DNA of 64,000 nucleotides from Tomocerus qinae (taxonomy: Eukaryota > Arthropoda > Collembola > Entomobryomorpha > Tomoceridae), in contig JAECZT010000006.1 of NCBI GenBank assembly GCA_020055645.1, positions 930,001 through 994,000 of the forward strand. Direction: 5' to 3'. Below are positions 47,401 to 60,822 of the stretch, in pieces; position 1 is the stretch's first letter; every line of letters starts with the position of its first letter. Made by a program: the position numbers and the translations under genes. Below the pieces are notes generated by a model. It was not told the DNA's origin and made no database searches. It saw nothing but the letters and a program-made list of their open reading frames with translations.

Positions 47401-50400
47401 CTTGTACGAGGAGACCATAAACCTTAGTAATATAACATTAATGAAGACTAGACACTTGAAAAAAATCATTTTTTTGAGTTTGTACGAGGAGACCAAAAAC
47501 CTTAGTAATATAACATTAATGAAGACTAGACACTTGAAAAAAATCATTTTTTTGAGCTTGTACGAGGAGACCAAAAACCTTAGTAATATAACATTAATAA
47601 AGACTAGACACTTGAAAAAAATCATTTTTTGAGCTTGTACGAGGAGACCATAAACCTTAGTAATATAACAATAATAAAGACTAGACTCTTGAAAAAAATC
47701 ATTTTTTTGAGCTTGTACGAGGAGACCAAAAACCTTAGTAATATAACATTAATAAAGACTAGACACTTGAAAAAAATCATTTTTTTGAGCTTGTACGAGG
47801 AGACCAAAAACCTTAGTAATATAACGTTTATTTAGAGAACCACATGAAAAAAATCATTTTTTTAAGTTTGTACGAGGAGACCAAAAACCTTAGTAATATA
47901 ACATTAATGAAGACTAGACACTTGAAAAAAATCATTTTTTTAGTTTGTACGAGGATACCAATAACCTTAGTAATTTAACATTAATGAAGACTAGACACTT
48001 GAAAAAAATCATTTTTTTAGTTTGTACGAGGATACCAATAACCTTAGTAATTTAACATTAATGAAGACTAGACACTTGAAAAAAACCATTTTTTTGAGCT
48101 TGTACGAGGAGACCAAAAACCTTAGTAATATAACATTAATAAAGACTAGACACTTGAAAAAAATCATTTTTTTGAGCTTGTACGAGGAGACCATAAACCT
48201 TAGTAATATAACATTAATAAAGACTAGACACTTGAAAAAAATCATTTTTTTGAGCTTGTACGAGGAGACCAACAACCTTAGTAATATAACATTAATAAAG
48301 ACTAGACACTTGAAAAAAATCATTTTTTGAGCTTGTACGAGGAGACCATAAACCTTAGTAATAAAACATTAATGAAGACTAGACACTTGAAAAAAATCAT
48401 TTTTTTGAGCTTGTACGAGGAGACCAAAAACCTTAGTAATATAACGTTTATTTAGAGAACCACATGAAAAAAATCATTTTTTTAAGTTTGTACGAGGAGA
48501 CCAAAAACCTTAGTAATATAACATTAATGAAGACTAGACACTTGAAAAAAATCATTTTTTTAGTTTGTACGAGGATACCAATAACCTTAGTAATTTAACA
48601 TTAATGAAGACTAGACACTTGAAAAAAACCATTTTTTTGAGCTTGTACGAGGAGACCAAAAACATTAATAATATAACATTAATAAAGACTAGACACTTGA
48701 AAAAAATCATTTTTTTGAGCTTGTACGAGGAGACCATAAACCTTAGTAATATAACAATAATAAAGACTAGACTCTTGAAAAAAATCATTTTTTTGAGCTT
48801 GTACGAGGAGTCCAAAAACATTAGTAATATAAAGTCTATTTAAAGAACTACTTGAAAAAAATCATTTTTTGAGCTTGTACGAGGAGACCAAAAACCTTAG
48901 TAATATAACGTTTATTTAGAGAACCACTTGAAAAAAATCATTTTTTTGAGTTTGTACGAGGAGACCAAAAACCTTAGTAATATAACATTAATGAAGACTA
49001 GACACTTGAAAAAAATCATTTTTTTAGTTTGTACGAGGATACCAATAACCTTAGTAATTTAACATTAATGAAGACTAGACACTTGAAAAAAATCATTTTT
49101 TTGAGCTTGTACGAGGAGACCATAAACCTTAGTAATATAACATTAATAAAGACTAGACACTTGAAAAAAATCATTTTTTGAGCTTGTACGAGGAGACCAT
49201 AAACCTTAGTAATAAAACATTAATGAAGACTAGACACTTGAAAAAAATCATTTTTTTGAGTTTGTACGAGGAGACCAAAAACCTTAGTAATATAACATTA
49301 ATGAAGACTAGACACTTGAAAAAAATCATTTTTTTGAGTTTGTACGAGGAGACCAAAAACCTTAGTAATATAACATTAATAAAGACTAGACACTTGAAAA
49401 AAATCATTTTTTGAGCTTGTACGAGGAGACCATAAACCTTAGTAATATAACAATAATAAAGACTAGACTCTTGAAAAAAATCATTTTTTTGAGCTTGTAC
49501 GAGGAGTCCAAAAACATTAGTAATATAAAGTCTATTTAAAGAACTACTTGAAAAAAATCATTTTTTAAGCTTGTACGAGGAGACCAAAAACCTTAGTAAT
49601 ATAACATTAATAAAGACTAGACACTTGAAAAAAATCATTTTTTTGAGTTTGTACGAGGAGACCAAAAACCTTAGTAATATAACATTAATGAAGACTAGAC
49701 ACTTGAAAAAAATCATTTTTTTAGTTTGTACGAGGATACCAAAAACCTTAGTAATATAACATTAATGAAGACTAGACACTTGAAAAAAATCATTTTTTTA
49801 GTTTGTACGAGGATACCAATAACCTTAGTAATTTAACATTAATGAAGACTAGACACTTGAAAAAAATCATTTTTTTGAGCTTGTACGAGGAGACCAAAAA
49901 CATTAATAATATAACATTAATAAAGACTAGACACTTGAAAAAAATCATTTTTTTGAGCTTGTACGAGGAGACCATAAACCTTAGTAATATAACATTAATA
50001 AAGACTAGACACTTGAAAAAAATCATTTTTTTGAGCTTGTACGAGGAGACCATACACCTTAGTAATATAACATTAATAAAGACTAGACACTTGAAAAAAA
50101 TCATTTTTTGAGCTTGTACGAGGAGACCATAAACCTTAGTAATAAAACATTAATGAAGACTAGACACTTGAAAAAAATCATTTTTTTGAGCTTGTACGAG
50201 GAGACCAAAAACCTTAGTAATATAACGTTTATTTAGAGAACCACTTGAAAAAAATCATTTTTTGAGTTTGTACGAGGAGACCAAAAACCTTAGTAATATA
50301 ACATTAATGAAGACTTGACACTTGAAAAAAATCATTTTTTTAGTTTGTACGAGGATACCAATAACCTTAGTAATTTAACATTAATGAAGACTAGACACTT

Positions 50401-52242
50401 GAAAAAAACCATTTTTTGAGCTTGTACGAGGAGACCAAAAACCTTAGTAATATAACATTAATAAAGACTAGACACTTGAAAAAAATCATTTTTTTGAGCT
50501 TGTACGAGGAGACCAAAAACCTTAGTAATATAACATTAATGAAGACTAGACACTTGAAAAAAATCATTTTTTTTAGTTTGTACGAGGAGACCAAAAACCT
50601 TAGTAATATAACATTAATGAAGACTAGACACTTGAAAAAAATCATTTTTTTAGTTTGTACGAGGATACCAATAACCTTAGTAATTTAACATTAATGAAGA
50701 CTAGACACTTGAAAAAAACCATTTTTTTGAGCTTGTACGAGGAGACCAAAAACATTAATAATATAACATTAATAAAGACTAGACACTTGAAAAAAATCAT
50801 TTTTTTGAGCTTGTACGAGGAGACCAAAAACCTTAGTAATATAACATTAATAAAGACTAGACACTTGAAAAAAATCATTTTTTTGAGCTTGTACGAGGAG
50901 TCCAAAAACATTAGTAATATAACATTAATAAAGACTAGACACTTGAAAAAAATCATTTTTTTGAGCTTGTACGAGGAGACCAAAAACCTTAGTAATATAA
51001 CGTTTATTTAGAGAACCACTTGAAAAAAATCATTTTTTTAAGTTTGTACGAGGAGACCAAAAACCTTAGTAATATAACATTAATAAAGACTAGACACTTG
51101 AAAAAAATCATTTTTTTGAGCTTGTACGAGGAGACCAAAAACCTTAGTAATATAACATTAATAAAGACTAGACACTTGAAAAAAATCATTTTTTTAGCTT
51201 GTACGAGGAGACCAAAAACCTTAGTAATATAACATTAATGAAGACTAGACACTTGAAAAAAATCATTTTTTTGAGCTTGTACGAGGAGACCATAAACCTT
51301 AGTAATATAACATTAATAAAGACTAGACACTTGAAAAAAATCATTTTTTTGAGCTTGTACGAGGAGACCAAAAACCTTAGTAATATAACGTTTATTTAGA
51401 GAACCACTTGAAAAAAATCATTTTTTTGAGCTTGTACGAGGAGACCAAAAACCTTAGTAATATAACATTAATAAAGACTAGACACTTGAAAAAAATCATT
51501 TTTTTGAGCTTGTACGAGGAGACCATAAACCTTAGTAATATAACATTAATAAAGACTAGACACTTGAAAAAAATCATTTTTTTGAGCTTGTACGAGGAGT
51601 CCAAAAACATTAGTAATATAAAGTCTATTTAAAGAACTACTTGAAAAAAATCATTTTTTTGAGCTTGTACGAGGAGACCAAAAACCTTAGTAATATAACG
51701 TTTATTTAGAGAACCACTTGAAAAAAATCATTTTTTTGAGTTTGTACGAGGAGACCAAAAACCTTAGTAATATAACATTAATGAAGACTAGACACTTGAA
51801 AAAAATCATTTTTTTGAGTTTGTACGAGGATACCAAAAACCTTAGTAATATAACATTAATGAAGACTAGACACTTGAAAAAAATCATTTTTTTAGTTTGT
51901 ACGAGGATACCAATAACCTTAGTAATTTAACATTAATGAAGACTAGACACTTGAAAAAAATCATTTTTTGAGCTTGTACGAGGAGACCAAAAACCTTAGT
52001 AATATAACATTAATAAAGACTAGACACTTGAAAAAAATCATTTTTTTGAGCTTGTACGAGGAGACCATAAACCTTAGTAATATAACATTAATAAAGACTA
52101 GACACTTGAAAAAAATCATTTTTTTGAGCTTGTACGAGGAGACCAAAAACCTTAGTAATATAACATTAATAAAGACTAGACACTTGAAAAAAATCATTTT
52201 TTGAGCTTGTACGAGGAGACCATAAACCTTAGTAATAAAACA

Positions 52243-52943
52243 TTAATGAAGACTAGACACTTGAAAAAAATCATTTTTTTGAGTTTGTACGAGGAGACCA
52301 AATACCTTAGTAATATAACGTTTATTTAGAGAACCACATGAAAAAAATCATTTTTTTAAGTTTGTACGAGGAGACCAAAAACCTTAGTAATATAACATTA
52401 ATGAAGACTAGACACTTGAAAAAAATCATTTTTTTAGTTTGTACGAGGATACCAATAACCTTAGTAATTTAACATTAATGAAGACTAGACACTTGAAAAA
52501 AACCATTTTTTGAGCTTGTACGAGGAGACCAAAAACATTAATAATATGACATTAATAAAGACTAGACACTTGAAAAAAATCATTTTTTTGAGCTTGTACG
52601 AGGAGACCAAAAACCTTAGTAATATAACATTAATGAAGACTAGACACTTGAAAAAAATCATTTTTTTGAGTTTGTACGAGGAGACCAAAAACCTTAGTAA
52701 TATAACATTAATGAAGACTAGACACTTGAAAAAAATCATTTTTTTGAGTTTGTACGAGGATACCAAAAACCTTAGTAATATAACATTAATGAAGACTAGA
52801 CACTTGAAAAAAATCATTTTTTTGAGCTTGTACGAGGAGACCAAAAACATTAATAATATAACATTAATAAAGACTAGACACTTGAAAAAAATCATTTTTT
52901 GAGCTTGTACGAGGAGACCATAAACCTTAGTAATATAACAATA
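52243..52943 (-). repeat. Long-range duplicated block, copy 2 (26.5 kb apart)
   Basis: Partner of 25750-26450. The match ends soon after 52943, where copy 1 continues to ggagtccaaaaacattag and this copy to ggagaccaaaaaccttag. Shorter related blocks with acattaataatatgac also occur near 22490, 23885 and 56795. Confidence 0.7.
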
Positions 52944-55900
52944 ATAAAGACTAGACTCTTGAAAAAAATCATTTTTTTGAGCTTGTACGAGGAGACCAAA
53001 AACCTTAGTAATATAGCGTTTATTTAGAGAAACACTTGAAAAAAATCATTTTTTGAGCTTGTACGAGGAGACCAAAAACCTTAGTAATATAACGTTTATT
53101 TAGAGAACCACATGAAAAAAATCATTTTTTTAAGTTTGTACGAGGAGACCAAAAACCTTAGTAATATAACATTAATGAAGACTAGACACTTGAAAAAAAT
53201 CATTTTTTTAGTTTGTACGAGGATACCAATAACCTTAGTAATTTAACATTAATGAAGACTAGACACTTGAAAAAAATCATTTTTTGAGCTTGTACGAGGA
53301 GACCATAAACCTTAGTAATATAACATTAATAAAGACTAGACACTTGAAAAAAACCATTTTTTTGAGCTTGTACGAGGAGACCAAAAACCTTAGTAATATA
53401 ACATTAATAAAGACTAGACACTTGAAAAAAATCATTTTTTGAGCTTGTACGAGCAGACCATAAACCTTAGTAATATAACATTAATAAAGACTAGACACTT
53501 GAAAAAAATCATTTTTTTGAGCTTGTACGAGGAGCCCAAAAACCTTAGTAATATAACGTTTATTTAGAGAACCACTTGAAAAAAATCATTTTTTGAGCTT
53601 GTACGAGGAGACCATAAACCTTAGTAATAAAACATTAATGAAGACTAGACACTTGAAAAAAATCATTTTTTTGAGCTTGTACGAGGAGACCAAATACCTT
53701 AGTAATATAACGTTTATTTAGAGAACCACATGAAAAAAATCATTTTTTTAAGTTTGTACGAGGAGACCAAAAACCTTAGTAATATAACATTAATGAAGAC
53801 TTGACACTTGAAAAAAATCATTTTTTTAGTTTGTTCGAGGATACCAATAACCTTAGTAATTTAACATTAATGAAGACTAGACACTTGAAAAAAATCATTT
53901 TTTGAGCTTGTACGAGGAGACCATAAACCTTAGTAATATAACAATAATAAAGACTAGACACTTGAAAAAAATCATTTTTTTGAGCTTGTACGAGGAGACC
54001 ATAAACCTTAGTAATATAACATTAATAAAGACTAGACACTTGAAAAAAATCATTTTTTTGAGCTTGTACGAGGAGTCCAAAAACATTAGTAATATAAAGT
54101 CTATTTAAAGAACTACTTGAAAAAAATCATTTTTTTGAGCTTGTACGAGGAGACCAAAAACCTTAGTAATATAACATTAATAAAGACTAGACACTTGAAA
54201 AAAATCATTTTTTTGAGCTTGTACGAGGAGACCAAAAACCTTAGTAATATAACATTAATGAAGACTAGACACTTGAAAAAAATCATTTTTTTAGTTTGTA
54301 CGAGGATACCAAAAACCTTAGTAATATAACATTAATGAAGACTAGACACTTGAAAAAAATCATTTTTTTAGTTTGTACGAGGATACCAATAACCTTAGTA
54401 ATTTAACATTAATGAAGACTAGACACTTGAAAAAAATCATTTTTTTGAGCTTGTACGAGGAGACCAAAAACATTAATAATATAACATTAATAAAGACTAG
54501 ACACTTGAAAAAAATCATTTTTTGAGCTTGTACGAGGAGACCATAAACCTTAGTAATATAACAATAATAAAGACTAGACTCTTGAAAAAAATCATTTTTT
54601 TGAGCTTGTACGAGGAGTCCAAAAACATTAGTAATATAAAGTCTATTTAAAGAACTACTTGAAAAAAATCATTTTTTTGAGCTTGTACGAGGAGACCAAA
54701 AACCTTAGTAATATAACGTTTATTTAGAGAACCACATGAAAAAAATCATTTTTTTAAGTTTCTACGAGGAGACCAAAAACCTTAGTAATATAACATTAAT
54801 GAAGACTAGACACTTGAAAAAAATCATTTTTTTAGTTTGTACGAGGATACCAATAACCTTAGTAATTTAACATTAATGAAGACTAGACACTTGAAAAAAA
54901 TCATTTTTTTAGTTTGTACGAGGATACCAATAACCTTAGTAATTTAACATTAATGAAGACTAGACACTTGAAAAAAACCATTTTTTTGAGCTTGTACGAG
55001 GAGACCAAAAACATTAATAATATAACATTAATAAAGACTAGACACTTGAAAAAAATCATTTTTTGAGCTTGTACGAGGAGACCATAAACCTTAGTAATAT
55101 AACATTAATAAAGACTAGACACTTGAAAAAAATCATTTTTTTGAGCTTGTACGAGGAGACCAAAAACCTTAGTAATATAACGTTTATTTAGAGAACCACT
55201 TGAAAAAAATCATTTTTTGAGCTTGTACGAGGAGACCATAAACCTTAGTAATAAAACATTAATGAAGACTAGACACTTGAAAAAAATCATTTTTTTGAGT
55301 TTGTACGAGGAGACCAAATACCTTAGTAATATAACGTTTATTTAGAGAACCACATGAAAAAAATCATTTTTTTAAGTTTGTACGAGGAGACCAAAAACCT
55401 TAGTAATATAAAATTAATGAAGACTAGACACTTGAAAAAATCATTTTTTTAGTTTGTACGAGGATACCAATAACCTTAGTAATTTAACATTAATGAAGAC
55501 TAGACACTTGAAAAAAACCATTTTTTGAGCTTGTACGAGGAGACCAAAAACATTAATAATATAACATTAATAAAGACTAGACACTTGAAAAAAATCATTT
55601 TTTTGAGCTTGTACGAGGAGACCATAAACCTTAGTAATATAACAATAATAAAGACTAGACTCTTGAAAAAAATCATTTTTTTGAGCTTGTACGAGGAGTC
55701 CAAAAACATTAGTAATATAAAGTCTATTTAAAGAACTACTTGAAAAAAATCATTTTTTTGAGCTTGTACGAGGAGACCAAAAACCTTAGTAATATAACGT
55801 TTATTTAGAGAACCACTTGAAAAAAATCATTTTTTTAAAGTTTGTACGAGGAGACCAAAAACCTTAGTAATATAACATTAATGAAGACTAGACACTTGAA

Positions 55901-58900
55901 AAAATCATTTTTTTGAGTTTGTACGAGGATACCATAAACCTTAGTAATAAAACATTAATGAAGACTAGACACTTGAAAAAAATCATTTTTTGAGCTTGTA
56001 CGAGGATACCATAAACCTTAGTAATATAACATTAATGAAGACTAGACACTTGAAAAAAACCATTTTTTTGAGCTTGTACGAGGAGACCAAAAACATTAAT
56101 AATATAACATAAATAAAGACTAGACACTTGAAAAAAATCATTTTTTGAGCTTGTACGAGGAGACCATAAACCTTAGTAATAAAACATTAATGAAGACTAG
56201 ACACTTGAAAAAAATCATTTTTTTGAGTTTGTACGAGGAGACCAAATACCTTAGTAATATAACGTTTATTTAGAGAACCACATGAAAAAAATCATTTTTT
56301 GAGCTTGTACGAGCAGACCATAAACCTTAGTAATATAACATTAATAAAGACTAGACACTTGAAAAAAATCATTTTTTTGAGCTTGTACGAGGAGACCAAA
56401 AACCTTAGTAATATAACGTTTATTTAGAGAACCACTTGAAAAAAATCATTTTTTGAGCTTGTACGAGGAGACCATAAACCTTAGTAATAAAACATTAATG
56501 AAGACTAGACACTTGAAAAAAATCATTTTTTTGAGTTTGTACGAGGAGACCAAATACCTTAGTAATATAACGTTTATTTAGAGAACCACATGAAAAAAAT
56601 CATTTTTTTAAGTTTGTACGAGGAGACCAAAAACCTTAGTAATATAACATTAATGAAGACTTGACACTTGAAAAAAATCATTTTTTTAGTTTGTACGAGG
56701 ATACCAATAACCTTAGTAATTTAACATTAATGAAGACTAGACACTTGAAAAAAACCATTTTTTGAGCTTGTACGAGGAGACCAAAAACATTAATAATATG
56801 ACATTAATAAAGACTAGACACTTGAAAAAAATCATTTTTTTGAGCTTGTACGAGGAGACCAAAAACCTTAGTAATATAACATTAATGAAGACTAGACACT
56901 TGAAAAAAATCATTTTTTTAGTTTGTACGAGGATACCAAAAACCTTAGTAATATAACATTAATGAAGACTAGACACTTGAAAAAAATCATTTTTTTAGTT
57001 TGTACGAGGATACCAATAACCTTAGTAATTTAACATTAATGAAGACTAGACACTTGAAAAAAACCATTTTTTTGAGCTTGTACGAGGAGACCAAAAACAT
57101 TAATAATATAACATTAATAAAGACTAGACACTTGAAAAAAATCATTTTTTGAGCTTGTACGAGGAGACCATAAACCTTAGTAATATAACAATAATAAAGA
57201 CTAGACTCTTGAAAAAAATCATTTTTTTGAGCTTGTACGAGGAGTCCAAAAACATTAGTAATATAAAGTCTATTTAAAGAACTACTTGAAAAAAATCATT
57301 TTTTTGAGCTTGTACGAGGAGACCAAAAACCTTAGTAATATAACGTTTATTTAGAGAACCACATGAAAAAAATCATTTTTTTAAGTTTCTACGAGGAGAC
57401 CAAAAACCTTAGTAATATAACATTAATGAAGACTAGACACTTGAAAAAAATCATTTTTTTAGTTTGTACGAGGATACCAATAACCTTAGTAATTTAACAT
57501 TAATGAAGACTAGACACTTGAAAAAAATCATTTTTTTAGTTTGTACGAGGATACCAATAACCTTAGTAATTTAACATTAATGAAGACTAGACACTTGAAA
57601 AAAACCATTTTTTTGAGCTTGTACGAGGAGACCAAAAACATTAATAATATAACATAAATAAAGACTAGACACTTGAAAAAAATCATTTTTTGAGCTTGTA
57701 CGAGGAGACCATAAACCTTAGTAATAAAACATTAATGAAGACTAGACACTTGAAAAAAATCATTTTTTTGAGTTTGTACGAGGAGACCAAATACCTTAGT
57801 AATATAACGTTTATTTAGAGAACCACATGAAAAAAATCATTTTTTTAAGTTTGTACGAGGAGACCAAAAACCTTAGTAATATAACATTAATGAAGACTAG
57901 ACACTTGAAAAAAATCATTTTTTTAGTTTGTACGAGGATACCAATAACCTTAGTAATTTAACATTAATGAAGACTAGACACTTGAAAAAAACCATTTTTT
58001 TGAGCTTGTACGAGGAGACCAAAAACATTAATAATATAACATTAATAAAGACTAGACACTTGAAAAAAATCATTTTTTGAGCTTGTACGAGGAGACCATA
58101 AACCTTAGTAATATAACATTAATAAAGACTAGACACTTGAAAAAAATCATTTTTTTGAGCTTGTACGAGGAGACCAAAAACCTTAGTAATATAACGTTTA
58201 TTTAGAGAACCACTTGAAAAAAATCATTTTTTTGAGCTTGTACGAGGAGACCAAAAACCTTAGTAATATAACATTAATGAAGACTAGACACTTGAAAAAA
58301 ATCATTTTTTTGAGCTTGTACGAGGAGACCAAAAACCTTAGTAATATAACATTAATAAAGACTAGACACTTGAAAAAAATCATTTTTTTGAGCTTGTACG
58401 AGGAGACCAAAAACCTTAGTAATATAACATTAATGAAGACTAGACACTTGAAAAAAATCATTTTTTTGAGTTTGTACGAGGAGACCAAAAACCTTAGTAA
58501 TATAACATTAATGAAGACTAGACACTTGAAAAAAATCATTTTTTTGAGCTTGTACGAGGAGACCAAAAACCTTAGTAATATAACATTAATAAAGACTAGA
58601 CACTTGAAAAAAATCATTTTTTGAGCTTGTACGAGGAGACCATAAACCTTAGTAATATAACATTAATAAAGACTAGACACTTGAAAAAAATCATTTTTTT
58701 GAGCTTGTACGAGGAGACCAAAAACCTTAGTAATATAAAGTCTATTTAGAGAACCACTTGAAAAAAATCATTTTTTTGAGCTTGTACGAGGAGACCATAA
58801 ACCTTAGTAATATAACATTAATAAAGACTAGACACTTGAAAAAAATCATTTTTTTGAGCTTGTACGAGGAGACCATAAACCTTAGTAATATAACATTAAT

Positions 58901-60109
58901 AAAGACTAGACACTTGAAAAAAATCATTTTTTTGAGCTTGTACGAGGAGACCAAAAACCTTAGTAATATAACGTTTATTTAGAGAACCACTTGAAAAAAA
59001 TCATTTTTTGAGTTTGTACGAGGAGACCAAAAACCTTAGTAATATAACATTAATGAAGACTAGACACTTGAAAAAAATCATTTTTTTGAGTTTGTACGAG
59101 GAGACCAAAAACCTTAGTAATATAACATTAATGAAGACTAGACACTTGAAAAAAATCATTTTTTTGAGCTTGTACGAGGAGACCAATAACCTTAGTAATA
59201 TAACATTAATAAAGACTAGACACTTGAAAAAAATCATTTTTTGAGCTTGTACGAGGAGACCAAAAACCTTAGTAATATAACATTAATAAAGACTAGACAC
59301 TTGAAAAAAATCAATTTTTGAGCTTGTACGAGGAGACCATAAACCTTAGTAATATAACATTAATGAAGACTAGACACTTGAAAAAAATCATTTTTTTGAG
59401 CTTGTACGAGGAGACCAAAAACCTTAGTAATATAACGTTTATTTAGAGAACCACTTGAAAAAAATCATTTTTTGAGTTTGTACGAGGAGACCAAAAACCT
59501 TAGTAATATAACATTAATGAAGACTAGACACTTGAAAAAAATCATTTTTTTAGTTTGTACGAGGATACCAATAACCTTAGTAATTTAACATTAATGAAGA
59601 CTAGACACTTGAAAAAAACCATTTTTTTGAGCTTGTACGAGGAGACCAAAAACATTAGTAATATAACATTAATAAAGACTAGACACTTGAAAAAAATCAT
59701 TTTTTGAGCTTGTACGAGGAGACCATAAACCTTAGTAATATAACATTAATGAAGACTAGACACTTGAAAAAAATCATTTTTTTGAGCTTGTACGAGGAGA
59801 CCAAAAACCTTAGTAATATAACGTTTATTTAGAGAACCACTTGAAAAAAATCATTTTTTTGAGCTTGTACGAGGAGACCAAAAACCTTAGTAATATAACA
59901 TTAATAAAGACTAGACACTTGAAAAAAATCATTTTTTTGAGCTTGTACGAGGAGACCAAAAACCTTAGTAATATAACATTAATAAAGACTAGACACTTGA
60001 AAAAAATCATTTTTTTGAGCTTGTACGAGGAGACCAAAAACCTTAGTAATATAACATTAATAAAGACTAGACACTTGAAAAAAATCATTTTTTTAAGTTT
60101 GTACGAGGA

Positions 60110-60822
60110 TACCAAAAACCTTAGTAATATAACATTAATGAAGACTAGACACTTGAAAAAAATCATTTTTTTGAGCTTGTACGAGGAGACCAAAAACCTT
60201 AGTAATATAACATTAATAAAGACTAGACACTTGAAAAAAATCATTTTTTTGAGCTTGTACGAGGAGACCATAAACCTTAGTAATATAACATTAATAAAGA
60301 CTAGACACTTGAAAAAAATCAGTTTTTTGAGCTTGTACGAGGAGACCAAAAACCTTAGTAATATAAAGTCTATTTAGAGAACCACTTGAAAAAAATCATT
60401 TTTTTGAGCTTGTACGAGGAGACCATAAACCTTAGTAATATAACATTAATAAAGACTAGACACTTGAAAAAAATCATTTTTTTGAGCTTGTACGAGGAGA
60501 CCAAAAACCTTAGTAATATAACATTAATGAAGACTAGACACTTGAAAAAAATCATTTTTTTGAGTTTGTACGAGGATACCAAAAACCTTAGTAATATAAC
60601 ATTAATGAAGACTAGACACTTGAAAAAAATCATTTTTTTGAGCTTGTACGAGGAGACCAAAAACATTAGTAATATAACATTAATAAAGACTAGACACTTG
60701 AAAAAAATCATTTTTTTGAGCTTGTACGAGGAGACCATAAACCTTAGTAATATAACATTAATAAAGACTAGACACTTGAAAAAAATCATTTTTTTGAGCT
60801 TGTACGAGGAGACCAAAAACCT
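60110..60822 (-). repeat. Higher-order repeat copy 1 (3178-bp period), right block
   Basis: It matches 63288-64000 at a constant offset of 3178 bp, about 41 monomers. The rare core variant aaatcagttttttgag occurs at 60318 and again at 63496, each followed by the rare ataaagtctatttagagaac. A few substitutions separate the copies (for example gaccataaacc at about 60422 against gaccaaaaacc). A related copy of the rare core is at about 33138. Confidence 0.85.
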
